From Arthrobacter zhaoxinii (lineage in GTDB: Bacteria; Actinomycetota; Actinomycetes; Actinomycetales; Micrococcaceae), in contig NZ_CP104275.1 in the NCBI RefSeq assembly GCF_025244925.1, forward strand, positions 2,666,001-2,730,000: a stretch of DNA of 64,000 nucleotides, written 5' to 3'. The translations under genes were made by a program, and so were the position numbers. Below are positions 9,379 to 18,283 of this stretch, one piece after another (positions within the stretch are counted from its first letter, which is position 1; each line of letters starts with the position of its first letter). A model generated the notes under the pieces. That model had not been told where the DNA came from. It saw only the letters and a list, made by a program, of their open reading frames with translations, and searched no databases.

Positions 9379-10524
9379 TTGGAAATCGAGTTCGCCAAAT
9401 CGGCCCAGTCAACACTGGGAGTCGAGTGGGAACTGGCCCTCGTGGACGGCACCACCGGAGATCTGGTCTCCGTGGCGGATGAAGTGCTGCGTGGTGTGAA
9501 CGTCAATGACCCCGCACTGCGGGAAGACGACGAGCATCCGCACATCAAGCAGGAACTGCTGGAGAACACCGTTGAACTGGTGACCGGCATCTGCAGCACG
9601 GTGGCGGAGGCCAAGGCGGATCTTTCCCGCTCCCTCGCAGCAGTGCGGCGGGTGACGGACCCCATGGGGGTGGAGCTGTTCTGTGCCGGGTCCCACCCGT
9701 TCAGCACCCCGCGCTCGCAGCCGGTCACGGACAAGGAACGCTACGCCAAGCTCATCGACCGGACCCAGTGGTGGGGCCAGCAGATGCTCATTTACGGCGT
9801 GCATGTCCACGTGGGCCTGGACAGCCGGGACAAGGTCCTGCCCGTCCTGGACGGGCTGGTGAACTACTTCCCGCACTTCCAGGCGCTGTCTGCTTCCTCC
9901 CCCTACTGGTCCGGGGATGACACCGGCTACGCCTCCCAGCGGGCCCTGATGTTCCAGCAGCTGCCCACCGCGGGGCTGCCGTTCCAGTTCGCGTCCTGGA
10001 GCGAGTACGAGTCCTACGTGCAGGACATGTTCACCACCGGAGTCATCGACTCAATCAGTGAAATCCGCTGGGACATCCGCCCCGTCCCGGGACTGGGCAC
10101 CATTGAGATGCGGGTCTGCGACGGGCTGGCGGATATCCAGGACGTGGGCGCCATTGCTGCCCTGACCCAGTGCCTGGTGCACGAGTTCTCTTCGATCATC
10201 GACGCCGGCGGCACCATCCCCACCATGCCGCCCTGGCACGTCCAGGAAAACAAGTGGCGGGCAGCCCGCTACGGCCTGGAAGCCATCGTCATCCTCGACG
10301 CCGAGGGCAACGAGAAGCTGGTCACCGATCACCTGCTCGAGGACGTCCTCCCCCGGCTGACGCCGATTGCCGCCGAGCTGGGCTGCAGCGCCGAACTGGC
10401 CGACGTCCGGACCATCATTGAGCGGGGCGCCGGCTACCAGCAGCAGCGCCGCGTAGCGCAGGAGAACGACGGCGACCTGCGCGCCGTTGTCTTCGACGGT
10501 ATCCGCCGGCTCCGCGGAGCCTAA
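9379..10524 (+). CDS. Carboxylate-amine ligase / glutamate-cysteine ligase family 2 (YbdK type)
   Basis: 381-residue GCS2-family enzyme that would make gamma-glutamylcysteine or a related gamma-glutamyl amide with ATP. Family motifs are STLGVEWELALVD at the N-terminus, IKQELLENTVELVTGIC, YGVHVHVGLDSRDKVL and the glycine-rich IETMRV-like stretch GTIEMRVCDG. I favour the TTG start at 9379 (MEIEFAKSAQSTLGVEWE), preceded by GGAG at a good distance, over a GTG at 9352. Actinobacteria use mycothiol, so glutathione synthesis is uncertain and the physiological acceptor is open. A strong terminator follows the stop codon. Confidence 0.87.
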   Translation: MEIEFAKSAQSTLGVEWELALVDGTTGDLVSVADEVLRGVNVNDPALREDDEHPHIKQELLENTVELVTGICSTVAEAKADLSRSLAAVRRVTDPMGVELFCAGSHPFSTPRSQPVTDKERYAKLIDRTQWWGQQMLIYGVHVHVGLDSRDKVLPVLDGLVNYFPHFQALSASSPYWSGDDTGYASQRALMFQQLPTAGLPFQFASWSEYESYVQDMFTTGVIDSISEIRWDIRPVPGLGTIEMRVCDGLADIQDVGAIAALTQCLVHEFSSIIDAGGTIPTMPPWHVQENKWRAARYGLEAIVILDAEGNEKLVTDHLLEDVLPRLTPIAAELGCSAELADVRTIIERGAGYQQQRRVAQENDGDLRAVVFDGIRRLRGA

Positions 10525-10534
10525 GCATCCACAG

Positions 10535-10570
10535 AGAAGGGCCCCGGCGAACCATCGCCGGGGCCCTTCT
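10535..10570. terminator. Bidirectional rho-independent terminator
   Basis: Perfect 16-bp stem (10535-10550 with 10555-10570) and a 4-nt loop ACCA, between the convergent YbdK-type ligase and tsaD genes. The G+C-rich core and the AGAAGG/CCTTCT ends serve both strands. Confidence 0.9.
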
Positions 10571-10584
10571 GCATTGCGGCCGGG

Positions 10585-11667
10585 CTAGGCCGGGGCTGCA
10601 GCGAGGTGGATGCTGGTGACCGGCAGTGACGGGTCCGTGCCGAAGCCGATCCCCGAAGGTTCACCGCCGGCCATAACCACCTGCGCGCCCAGCGCCGCGA
10701 CCATGGCGCCGTTGTCCGTGCACAGGGAGATCGGCGGCACGCGGAGCGTGATGCCCGCCGCGGCGCAGCGCTCACCGGTCAGCTCCCGCAGCCGGGAGTT
10801 CGCGGCCACTCCGCCGCCCAGGAGCAGGTTGGTAATTCCGTGCTCGGTGCAGGCCAGTACCGCCTTGGCCGTAATCACGTCCACCACGGCTTCCTGGAAG
10901 GACGCGGCAATGTCCGCCACGGGCAGCTCCTGGCCTGCCGCCTCGTACTGCTCCACGCAGCGGGCCACGGCGGTCTTGAGGCCGGAGAAGGACCAGTCGT
11001 AGCGGTGCGGCCCCGGAGCTTCGGCGGTGCCCATGTATTTGGGCTGGGTCAGTCCGCGCGGGAACCGGATGGCCTTGGGGTTGCCCTCGCGTGCCAGCCG
11101 GTCGATGGCCGGACCGCCGGGGTAGCCCAGCCCGAGGATGCGGGCCACCTTGTCATAGGCCTCGCCCGCGGCGTCGTCGATGGTGGAACCGAGCAGTTCC
11201 ACGTCGGAAGTCAGGTCCGCCACACGCAGGATCTCGGTATGTCCGCCGGAGACCAGCAGCGCACCGAGGTTCTCCGGCAGCTCGCCGCCGTCGAGCACGC
11301 CCACGCCTACGTGGGCCACCAGGTGGTTGATCGCATAGAGCGGCTTCCCGGTGGCCAGGGCCAGGGCCTTGGCGGCGCTGACCCCCACCATCAGTGCCCC
11401 GGACAGGCCGGGGCCGGAGGTCACCGCAATCGCGTCCAGCTCCGCCAGGGTCACTCCTGCTTCGGCCAGCGCCGCCTGCAGGGCCGGGACCATCGCATCG
11501 AGGTGCGCGCGGGACGCGATCTCGGGGATGACGCCCCCGAACCGGACGTGTTCGTCCATGGAGGAGGACACCGTGTTGGTCAGCAGGTCGGTCCCCCGGA
11601 CAATGCCGATCCCGGTCTCGTCGCAGGAGGATTCGATGCCGAGCACCAGGGGGTCGGTGCGGTTCAT
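10585..11667 (-). CDS. tsaD: tRNA N6-adenosine threonylcarbamoyltransferase TsaD
   Basis: 360-residue Kae1/TsaD/YgjD-family protein that transfers the threonylcarbamoyl group to A37 of ANN-decoding tRNAs. The N-terminal [16 protein letters not shown], the metal-binding NHLVAHV (two histidines four apart) and [11 protein letters not shown] are diagnostic. The length is normal. Its partners TsaB and TsaE are encoded in the same operon, so the whole transfer complex is made from one transcript; TsaC, which makes the adenylate intermediate, is not in this window. The start overlaps the rimI stop by 4 bp (ATGA). Confidence 0.97.
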   Translation of the reverse strand: MNRTDPLVLGIESSCDETGIGIVRGTDLLTNTVSSSMDEHVRFGGVIPEIASRAHLDAMVPALQAALAEAGVTLAELDAIAVTSGPGLSGALMVGVSAAKALALATGKPLYAINHLVAHVGVGVLDGGELPENLGALLVSGGHTEILRVADLTSDVELLGSTIDDAAGEAYDKVARILGLGYPGGPAIDRLAREGNPKAIRFPRGLTQPKYMGTAEAPGPHRYDWSFSGLKTAVARCVEQYEAAGQELPVADIAASFQEAVVDVITAKAVLACTEHGITNLLLGGGVAANSRLRELTGERCAAAGITLRVPPISLCTDNGAMVAALGAQVVMAGGEPSGIGFGTDPSLPVTSIHLAAAPA

Positions 11668-12179
11668 TTACTGTCCTTCGTTTCTGTGGCAGTCCCGGCC
11701 GTCGGCGCGCCGGACCACCCGGCCAGGGGCAGGCGCATGATCAGGGCGGAGGCGCCGTCGCGGTAATAGCGCGGCCGGACGTGGATCTGTTCAAAGCCGA
11801 ACCAGCGGTACAGGCGCTGGGCGCGGGGGTTGTCGTCCCGGACTTCCAGGAGTACGTCGTCGGCGCCGCGCTGCTTCGCCTCGTCCACCAGGGTGGTGAG
11901 CAGCCGCGAGCCGATGCCTGCGCCTTCGCTTTCGGGGACGACGGCGATGGTCTGGACATCCGCGATCGGCAGCACGCACATCAGGCCGGCATAGCCGATG
12001 ACGGTGCCGGCCGGGTCCACCGCCACGTAGTAGGAGCGGGTGGACGTCTGCGCCAGCTCGTCGTGGAACATCTGCAGCGGCCACGCGTCGACGGGGAACA
12101 GCCGCCGTTCCAGGGCATCGACCGCGGGAATGTCTTCGGCGTCCATCCGCCGGATGCGCACGGTTCCGGGGGCGGTCAC
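11664..12179 (-). CDS. rimI: Ribosomal protein S18 alanine N-acetyltransferase RimI
   Basis: 171-residue GNAT acetyltransferase. The acetyl-CoA loop is seen as [17 protein letters not shown] and the C-terminal part as [20 protein letters not shown], the typical RimI arrangement with YRWFGF. RimI acetylates the N-terminal alanine of S18 in Escherichia coli. In actinobacteria it is commonly encoded between tsaB and tsaD, as here, with 4-bp overlaps on both sides. Substrate assignment rests on this context and family. Confidence 0.9.
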   Translation of the reverse strand: MTAPGTVRIRRMDAEDIPAVDALERRLFPVDAWPLQMFHDELAQTSTRSYYVAVDPAGTVIGYAGLMCVLPIADVQTIAVVPESEGAGIGSRLLTTLVDEAKQRGADDVLLEVRDDNPRAQRLYRWFGFEQIHVRPRYYRDGASALIMRLPLAGWSGAPTAGTATETKDSK

Positions 12180-12844
12180 AGGGCGCGCTTCCGCGGGCCG
12201 GGAACCTTGGCGTCGGACTCACGCAGGTACAGCGGGGTGCTGGGCAGCAGCGGCAGTCCCCGCACCAGGCGGACGACGGCGGTGCGCCCCAGTGCGGCGG
12301 CGGTGGGCTGCGCATCGGCAAAACCCTCCACCGCGTGCAGGGCTTCGGGGTACAAGCCGGCCCCTGCTCCGTAGACGGGGAGCGCGGGAACTTCGGCGGG
12401 GTCCGTCACGTGCGGGCCGTCCAGCAGTTCGGGGGTGCCGCCGGTGCTGCGGTAGGCAGCCCAGTAGACCTCTTTGCGGCGGGCATCGGTGGCGACGGCG
12501 AACTCGTCGATGCCGTGGCGCCACGCATCCAGGGCAGCGTCCACGGCAATGGCATCCAGGCTCATCACTCCGTGCAGCGGCTTGTCCCACGCGAAGGCCA
12601 GGGTCCGCGCGGTGGCGATCCCGGCGCGCAGCCCGGTGAAGGGACCGGGTCCAACCCCCACAACCAGGGCGTCCAGGTCCGGTCCGGCAACCCCGGCGTC
12701 GGCCAGCAGGCCGGCGATGGCGGGGGCGAGGACTTCGGCATGGGAACGGGTGTCTTCGCTGGCGAAGGACGCCAGGACCTCTGACTCCCCGTTGAGCAGT
12801 GCCGCACTGGCTATGGCGGAGGTATCAATGGAGAGAATCAGCAC
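12176..12844 (-). CDS. tsaB: tRNA threonylcarbamoyladenosine biosynthesis protein TsaB
   Basis: 222-residue ASKHA-fold protein, the inactive paralogue of TsaD that scaffolds the TsaBDE complex. Diagnostic stretches are ILSIDTSAIASAALL at the N-terminus and VVGVGPGPFTGLRAGIATAR. I place the start at the GTG at 12844, because the longer open frame adds a Gly/Leu/Thr-repeat region that is not part of the family. The GTG is preceded by TAGAAT then AGGAACC, which could be a leaderless promoter or a ribosome site. It overlaps rimI by 4 bp. Confidence 0.95.
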   Translation of the reverse strand: MLILSIDTSAIASAALLNGESEVLASFASEDTRSHAEVLAPAIAGLLADAGVAGPDLDALVVGVGPGPFTGLRAGIATARTLAFAWDKPLHGVMSLDAIAVDAALDAWRHGIDEFAVATDARRKEVYWAAYRSTGGTPELLDGPHVTDPAEVPALPVYGAGAGLYPEALHAVEGFADAQPTAAALGRTAVVRLVRGLPLLPSTPLYLRESDAKVPGPRKRAL

Positions 12845-12984
12845 GGTTCCTATTCTACGGCGCTGCCCGCGGGACGGATTTCGCCCGACCCCCGCCGCCA
12901 CAGCCCCCAGTACCGTCAGCCCGGTCAGCCCGGTCAGCCCGCCCCGGTCCAGCGGCCCACCCGGGTCCGGCACCCCGGCGTCCG

Positions 12985-13563
12985 TCAGGCCAGGTCCGGG
13001 GCCTGCTGCCAGCGCGGTCCGAAGCCGGCCAGCCGGATGGTGCGTTCCTCGTCAGTGTCTTCGGCGGAGAAGTCAGTGGAGAAGTCCATGGACGGGGCCG
13101 TCCCGGTGTCACGCGGGCCGGTCCCGGTGGCTGTTCCCGGACCGCCCCCGACTGCACGGATCAGGGTGATTTCCAGCCGGCTGTCGGAGAGGTGCTCCAC
13201 CAGCCCCCGGCCCCATTCGACCACGGTGACGGAACGGTCCATGGAGGCCTCGAGGTCAATGTCGTCGACTTCGCCTTCGGAGCCCAGCCGGTAGGCATCC
13301 ACGTGGATGAGGTCAGGTCCGTCGCCCAGGTTCGGGTGCTCGCGGACCAGGACGAAGGTGGGCGAAATGATGCCCGGACGCACACCGAGTCCGGCGCCGA
13401 GCCCCTGGGTGAAGGTGGTCTTGCCGGCGCCGAGTTCACCGGTGAGCAACAGCAGGTCCCCCGGGCGCAGGACACGGCCGAGCCGTTCGGCGAGCGCCTG
13501 GGTTTCGTCGGCGCCGGACGTGCGGTATTCCGCTTCCCATACTGGCGTGTCCGTGCCCGTCAC
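12985..13563 (-). CDS. tsaE: tRNA threonylcarbamoyladenosine biosynthesis ATPase TsaE
   Basis: 192-residue P-loop ATPase that drives turnover in t6A synthesis. Walker A is LTGELGAGKTTF, followed by IISPTFVLVREH and IHVDAYRLGSEGEV, which are the classic YjeE motifs, and VTVVEWGRGL. The GTG start at 13563 overlaps the alr stop (GTGA), so translation is coupled. The family core ends near LEITL; about 55 extra residues rich in Gly, Thr, Asp and Ser follow, a C-terminal extension of unknown role. Confidence 0.95.
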   Translation of the reverse strand: MTGTDTPVWEAEYRTSGADETQALAERLGRVLRPGDLLLLTGELGAGKTTFTQGLGAGLGVRPGIISPTFVLVREHPNLGDGPDLIHVDAYRLGSEGEVDDIDLEASMDRSVTVVEWGRGLVEHLSDSRLEITLIRAVGGGPGTATGTGPRDTGTAPSMDFSTDFSAEDTDEERTIRLAGFGPRWQQAPDLA

Positions 13564-14840
13564 GGGGCCTCTACCGCCTGTGCCGCGTGCGTCTCCGGGT
13601 CTGTGGCGCCTTCCGGGGCCGTAGTACTTTCCGGCGCCGCCTCCAGGGCAATGGGCAGCCCTTCGGTGTCCCCTGCCCCGCCGCGGGGTTCGCTGTCGAT
13701 GTAGGTGCGCGGCACGCGGCCGCCGATCCTGCTGATGATCTCGTAGTTGATGCTGCCGGCTGCGGAGGCCCACTCATCAACGCTTGGCTGGCCCTCTCCG
13801 CCGAAGAGGACGGCTTCCCGTCCCACGAGCGAGTCCGGGGTACCGGCGATACCGGTCCGGCGCAGGTCAATCACCATTTGGTCCATGGCAACGCGTCCCA
13901 CCACCGGATACACCTGCCCGTCCACCTGCACGGGACCGCCGGTGGCGACGCGCGGGATACCGTCGGCGTACCCCAGCGGGATGAGGGCCAGGGTTGTGGG
14001 CTCCTGGGTCCGGTAATGCAGGCCATAGGAAACACCCTGGTCGGCAGGTACTTCCTTGCAGGCCGCAATGGTGGTCTTCACCGTCATGGCCGGCCGCAGG
14101 CCCAGTTCCGCCGAGGTCTGTCCTGCAAAGGGCGAGAGCCCGTACATGCCCAGTCCGATCCGGACCAGGTCAAAGTGCGCATCGGGACGGGAGAGGGCTC
14201 CGGGAGTGTTCGCGATATGCCGCACCTCGCGGTCCACACCTGCGTCTTCGGCGACGGCGACAGCGTCACGGAACTTCTGCAGCTGCTCATCGGTTTCCGG
14301 ACGGTGTGGTTCATCCGCTACGGCAAAGTGGGAGAAGATCCCCACAACCCGCAGGAGGCCTTCCTCCTGATAGGCCAGCGCCCTGCCGACGAAGGCTTCC
14401 CAGAGGTCTTCCGGGCAGCCGTTGCGGCCCAGTCCGGTGTCGATTTTCAGGTGTACGCGGGCCGGCATTTCCAGTTCCCGGGCGGCCGCGACCACCTCTT
14501 CCAGATCCCAGCCGGAAACCCCCAGATCCACGTTGGCCCGGATGGCTTCACCGAATTCCGCCTCACGGGTATGCAGCCAGGCGAGTACGGGTTCGGTGAT
14601 GCCGGCGGTCCGGAGCGCCAGCGCTTCGCTGATATGGGCGACTCCGAGCCAGGCCGCCCCGGCGGAGACCGCGGCCCGCGCGGTCTCCACCGCACCGTGC
14701 CCGTACGCATCGGCCTTGACTACTGCCATGACGCGGGCGGGACTGACCACATGGGACAGATGGCGGACATTATGCCGGATGGCAGCCAGGTCGATAACGG
14801 CAGTACGCTCGGCCGGCGCCGGGAATTCAGGGTAGTTCAC
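13560..14840 (-). CDS. alr: Alanine racemase
   Basis: 426-residue fold-type III PLP enzyme that interconverts L- and D-alanine for peptidoglycan. The PLP lysine is in VMAVVKADAYGHGA near the N-terminus; the catalytic tyrosine region is VSYGLHYRTQEPTTLALIPL, and VGRVAMDQMVIDL is also typical. The last 45 or so residues after RTYIDSEPRG form an Ala/Glu/Thr-rich tail not found in most racemases. It lies between a GNAT gene and tsaE, overlapping both by 4 bp. In many actinobacteria alr heads the tsaE-tsaB-rimI-tsaD run, as here. Confidence 0.96.
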   Translation of the reverse strand: MNYPEFPAPAERTAVIDLAAIRHNVRHLSHVVSPARVMAVVKADAYGHGAVETARAAVSAGAAWLGVAHISEALALRTAGITEPVLAWLHTREAEFGEAIRANVDLGVSGWDLEEVVAAARELEMPARVHLKIDTGLGRNGCPEDLWEAFVGRALAYQEEGLLRVVGIFSHFAVADEPHRPETDEQLQKFRDAVAVAEDAGVDREVRHIANTPGALSRPDAHFDLVRIGLGMYGLSPFAGQTSAELGLRPAMTVKTTIAACKEVPADQGVSYGLHYRTQEPTTLALIPLGYADGIPRVATGGPVQVDGQVYPVVGRVAMDQMVIDLRRTGIAGTPDSLVGREAVLFGGEGQPSVDEWASAAGSINYEIISRIGGRVPRTYIDSEPRGGAGDTEGLPIALEAAPESTTAPEGATDPETHAAQAVEAP

Positions 14841-15361
14841 GACCCTATTGTTTCACTCCTGCCAGCCTCCAGGGTGCGGTACATGATGTGCAGCCCGGTG
14901 AACCCCTCGGTTGGATGCCGGAAGGCCCCGGGCACCGTGGCAAGGATGGAAAATCCCAGGGACTGCCAGAGCTTCACCGCCCGTGTGTTGGTTTCCACCA
15001 CGGCATTGAACTGCATGGACCGGTAGCCCCGGCGCGCAGCCTCGGCCAGGACGTGTTCGGCCAATGCCCTGGCGATGCCCTGTCCGCTGAACTCGGCGGC
15101 GGTCATAAAGGACGCGTTGGCTACGTGGCTGCCGTTGCCGGACCTGTTGGGGTGCAGCTGGGCGGTGCCTGCCACCGCTCCGTCCTTCTCGGCCACGAAC
15201 ACCACCGTAGGGGCAGGCTCCAGCCACAGCTGCCGGGCCTGCTCCTCGGTGGTATCGGTGTCCCAGCAGTAGGTTTCCCCGGCACGCACGATGGGTTCCA
15301 TCAGGCTCCAGATGCCCGGCCAGTCAGCCGGCCGGGCCTCCCGGATGGTCAGTGCGGCCAT
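14837..15361 (-). CDS. GNAT-family N-acetyltransferase
   Basis: 174-residue GNAT protein beginning MAALTIREARPADWPGIW. The acetyl-CoA-binding region is ASFMTAAEFSGQGIARALAE, and the C-terminal NTRAVKLWQSLGFSI completes the fold. It resembles the phosphinothricin/YhhY-like group by overall layout, but no substrate residue pattern is clear to me. The start abuts the aldo/keto reductase stop (TAAATG) and its stop overlaps the alr start, so all three are probably co-transcribed. Confidence 0.88.
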   Translation of the reverse strand: MAALTIREARPADWPGIWSLMEPIVRAGETYCWDTDTTEEQARQLWLEPAPTVVFVAEKDGAVAGTAQLHPNRSGNGSHVANASFMTAAEFSGQGIARALAEHVLAEAARRGYRSMQFNAVVETNTRAVKLWQSLGFSILATVPGAFRHPTEGFTGLHIMYRTLEAGRSETIGS

Positions 15362-16408
15362 TTACGCCTCGAGGGCTGCTGCCCACAGGTTGATCTTGGA
15401 GTCGACGGCGTATTCGTCGATCCGGCGCAGTTCATCCGCGGTGAACTCCAGGTTGTTCACTGCTGCCAGCGAGTCCTCCAGCTGCTTCACGCTGGAGGCG
15501 CCGATGAGGGCGGACGTGATGGACGCGCCGTCGGGCCGGGTGCGCAGGACCCAGGCGATGGCCATTTGGGCCAGGCTCTGGCCGCGGGATTCGGCAATGC
15601 TGTTCAGCCCGCGGACCCGTTCCAGGTTTTCCTCCGAAAGCTGGGACTGGTCCAGTGACTTGCCGGCGGCGGCGCGGGAGTCTTCCGGCACACCGTTGAG
15701 GTACTTGTTGGTGAGCAGGCCCTGGGCCAGCGGCGAGAAGGCAATCGATCCGGCGCCTACTTCCTGCAGTGCCGCGAACAGATCCGGCTCCCCGTCCTCC
15801 ACCCAGCGGTTGAGCATGGAATAGGACGGCTGGTGGATGAGCAGCGGGGTGCCCATTTCACGCAGGATCCGGGCCGCCTCGATGGTCTTTTCCGGCGAGT
15901 AGGAGGAGATGCCCGCGTAGAGCGCCCGGCCGGAGCGCACGGCTGTGTCCAGGGCGCCCATGGTTTCCTCCAGCGGGGTCTCCGGATCCGGGCGGTGGCT
16001 GTAGAAAATGTCCACGTAATCCAGGCCCATGCGTTCCAGGGACTGGTCCAGGGAGGAAAGCAGGTACTTGCGGGATCCCCAGTTTCCGTAGGGGCCCGGC
16101 CACATGTCGTATCCGGCCTTGCTGGAAATCACCAGCTGGTCGCGGTACGGACCGAAGTCGTCCCGGAAGTGCCGGCCGAAGTTGGTTTCGGCGGAGCCGT
16201 AGGGCGGGCCGTAGTTGTTGGCCAGATCGAAGTGGGTGACACCGAGATCGAACGCGCGGCGCAGGATGGCCCGCTGGGTTTCGAAGGGCTTGTCATCACC
16301 AAAGTTGTGCCACAGCCCCAGCGAGACCGCCGGCAGCTGGAGTCCGCTCTGTCCGACGCGGCGGTAGGGCATGGATTCGTATCGGTTGTCTGCAGCAACA
16401 TAAGTCAT
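15362..16408 (-). CDS. Aldo/keto reductase, L-glyceraldehyde 3-phosphate reductase (YghZ) group
   Basis: 348-residue TIM-barrel NADPH reductase. It follows E. coli YghZ closely through SGLQLPAVSLGLWHNFGDD, HFDLANNYGPPYGSAE, SSKAGYDMWPGPYG, MGLDYVDIFYSHR and SPLAQGLLTNKYLNG. The catalytic set is visible: Asp and Tyr in FDLANNYGPP, Lys in SSKAGYD and His in FYSHR. This group detoxifies L-glyceraldehyde 3-phosphate and methylglyoxal in E. coli. I place the start at 16408 (MTYVAADNRYE); an ATG three codons earlier at 16417 is also possible. Confidence 0.92.
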   Translation of the reverse strand: MTYVAADNRYESMPYRRVGQSGLQLPAVSLGLWHNFGDDKPFETQRAILRRAFDLGVTHFDLANNYGPPYGSAETNFGRHFRDDFGPYRDQLVISSKAGYDMWPGPYGNWGSRKYLLSSLDQSLERMGLDYVDIFYSHRPDPETPLEETMGALDTAVRSGRALYAGISSYSPEKTIEAARILREMGTPLLIHQPSYSMLNRWVEDGEPDLFAALQEVGAGSIAFSPLAQGLLTNKYLNGVPEDSRAAAGKSLDQSQLSEENLERVRGLNSIAESRGQSLAQMAIAWVLRTRPDGASITSALIGASSVKQLEDSLAAVNNLEFTADELRRIDEYAVDSKINLWAAALEA

Positions 16409-16477
16409 GGGCACCATACTGCCACTGTTGCCGGGCTCACGTCGCCGGGCCGTTCTCCTGCTCCGGGGCCCGGTTAA

Positions 16478-16527
16478 GCCGCTGCAGCCGGCACCCGCAG
16501 TTACCTGCGGGTGCCGGCTGCAGCGGC
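16478..16527. terminator. Long perfect hairpin downstream of treZ
   Basis: 23-bp perfect inverted repeat (16478-16500 and 16505-16527) with a 4-nt loop TTAC. It lies just after the treZ stop and 70 bp before the aldo/keto reductase start, both on the minus strand, so it should end the glgX-treY-treZ transcript. No T-tract follows, which is common in high-GC actinobacteria. Confidence 0.8.
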
Positions 16528-16540
16528 AGGCCGGGGTTTG

Positions 16541-18283
16541 CTATCCGGCCAGAATCGCCGCACCGTACGCGGGGAGCTGCACGGTATCGCCATCGAGTTC
16601 CACCGGAGCGGTCTCGAGCAGCACGTCCGGCCGCCTGCCGAACGGAAGCGGCACCTCGCGCGGGGCGTCGGCAAAGTTCAGCGCCACTGCCGTGGAACCG
16701 CGCTGCAGAACCAGCCAGCCGCCCGCCTCGTCATAGTCCACGCGGACGTTGCGCAGGTCCGGATCCATCAGGTCGGGGGTTTCCCGGCGCAGCGTCAGGA
16801 GCCTGCGGTACAGGTCCAGCAGCCGCCCGTGGTCCCCCTCTTCCGCCTCGGACCAGTCCAGCTTCGAGTTGGTGAAGGTCGTCGGATCCTGCGGATTGGG
16901 AACCGTGGCCGGATCCCAGCCCATCCGCTCGAATTCCTTCAGGCGGCCCTCGGCCGTGGCCTTGCCCAGCTCGGGTTCCGGATGGGACGTGAAGAACTGC
17001 CAGGGCGTGGACGCCCCGAACTCCTCGCCCATAAACAGCATGGGGGTAAACGGCGAGGCCAGGCTCAGCACCGCACCGAGGGCGAGCTGCTCGTACCCCA
17101 GGGTCGCGCTCAGCCGGTCACCGGCGGCCCGGTTGCCGATCTGGTCGTGGTTCTGGATGGCGGTGACCAGCTGGCGTGCGGTCACCACCTCCTTGTCCAG
17201 GGGACGGCCGTGTCCGCGTTCCCGGAAGGTCGAGAACGTTCCGTTGTGGAAGAACCCTTCCTGCAGGACCTTCGCCAACGCACCAACCGAGTCGAAGTCC
17301 TCGTAGTAGCCGCCGTTTTCACCGGTGAGGTTGGTGTGGGCGGCATGGTGGAAGTCATCGGACCACTGGCCCGCAAGGCCGTAGCCGTTGACGTTCCGCG
17401 GGGTAATGAGCCGGGGGTTGTTCAGGTCCGACTCCGCGACCAGGAACAGCGGCTTGCCCAGGGCTTCGGCGCATTCGTCCGTCGCGGCGGCCATCTCTTC
17501 GAGGATGTGCACTGCCCGTTCGTCGTGCAGGGCGTGCACCGCATCCAGCCGCAGTCCATCCACGTGGTAGTCGCGGAACCACATCAGGACGTTGTCCACG
17601 ATGTACTCGCGGACGACGTCGGAGAGCGGGCCGTCCAGGTTGACCGAGTCCCCCCAGGTGTTCGACTTGCCCTCGGTGAGGTAGGGGCCGAACATCGGGA
17701 GGTAGTTGCCGCTGGGGCCCAGGTGGTTGTACACCACGTCCTGGATGACGCCGAGGCCCGCCTGGTGGGCCGCGTCCACGAAGCGCTGGTAGGCCTCGGG
17801 ACCGCCGTAGGTCTCCTGCACGGCGTACCAGAGCACACCGTCATAACCCCAGTTGTGGGTTCCGTTGAACGCGTTGACCGGCAGCAGTTCGACAAAGCGG
17901 ACCCCCAGGTCCACCAGGTAGTCCAGCCGGCCGATGGCTGCGTCCAAGGTTCCTTCGGGGGTGAAGGTGCCCACGTGCATTTCATAGATCGCGCTGCCGT
18001 CGAGGCCCGGGGAGACCCAATCGGAGTCGTGCCACTGGTACAGATCGGGATCGAAGGTGCGCGAAAGTGCGTGCACACCCTCGGGCTGCCGCCGGGACCG
18101 GGGGTCCGGCACGGGGGTCTCGGCGCCGTCAATGAGGTAGCCGTAGTCAATGTCCTCGGTGAGTTCGGCGTGCTGGACGTGCCACCAGCCGTTTTCGCCC
18201 CGGGTCATCGACAGGTGCCGGCCGTCGGCCAGCAGCGTTACGGTGCCGGCCTTGGGAGCCCACACATCGAAGTTGGTCCTCAT
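16541..18283 (-). CDS. treZ: Malto-oligosyltrehalose trehalohydrolase TreZ
   Basis: 580-residue GH13 enzyme that releases trehalose from the maltooligosyl-trehalose made by TreY. The N-terminal beta-sandwich starts at [15 protein letters not shown]. The barrel motifs are [22 protein letters not shown] with the nucleophile Asp, LVAESDLN with the acid Glu, and NHDQIGN. The start at 18283 overlaps the treY stop (ATGA); the open frame upstream is not conserved sequence. It is last in the glgX-treY-treZ operon and followed by a strong hairpin. Confidence 0.95.
   Translation of the reverse strand: MRTNFDVWAPKAGTVTLLADGRHLSMTRGENGWWHVQHAELTEDIDYGYLIDGAETPVPDPRSRRQPEGVHALSRTFDPDLYQWHDSDWVSPGLDGSAIYEMHVGTFTPEGTLDAAIGRLDYLVDLGVRFVELLPVNAFNGTHNWGYDGVLWYAVQETYGGPEAYQRFVDAAHQAGLGVIQDVVYNHLGPSGNYLPMFGPYLTEGKSNTWGDSVNLDGPLSDVVREYIVDNVLMWFRDYHVDGLRLDAVHALHDERAVHILEEMAAATDECAEALGKPLFLVAESDLNNPRLITPRNVNGYGLAGQWSDDFHHAAHTNLTGENGGYYEDFDSVGALAKVLQEGFFHNGTFSTFRERGHGRPLDKEVVTARQLVTAIQNHDQIGNRAAGDRLSATLGYEQLALGAVLSLASPFTPMLFMGEEFGASTPWQFFTSHPEPELGKATAEGRLKEFERMGWDPATVPNPQDPTTFTNSKLDWSEAEEGDHGRLLDLYRRLLTLRRETPDLMDPDLRNVRVDYDEAGGWLVLQRGSTAVALNFADAPREVPLPFGRRPDVLLETAPVELDGDTVQLPAYGAAILAG

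Noticed and set aside
12845..12984. Extension of tsaB upstream to 12973
   Set aside because: The added residues come from a short repeated GTCAGCCCG tract and are not part of the TsaB family; a GTG with a TANNNT box fits the conserved start.
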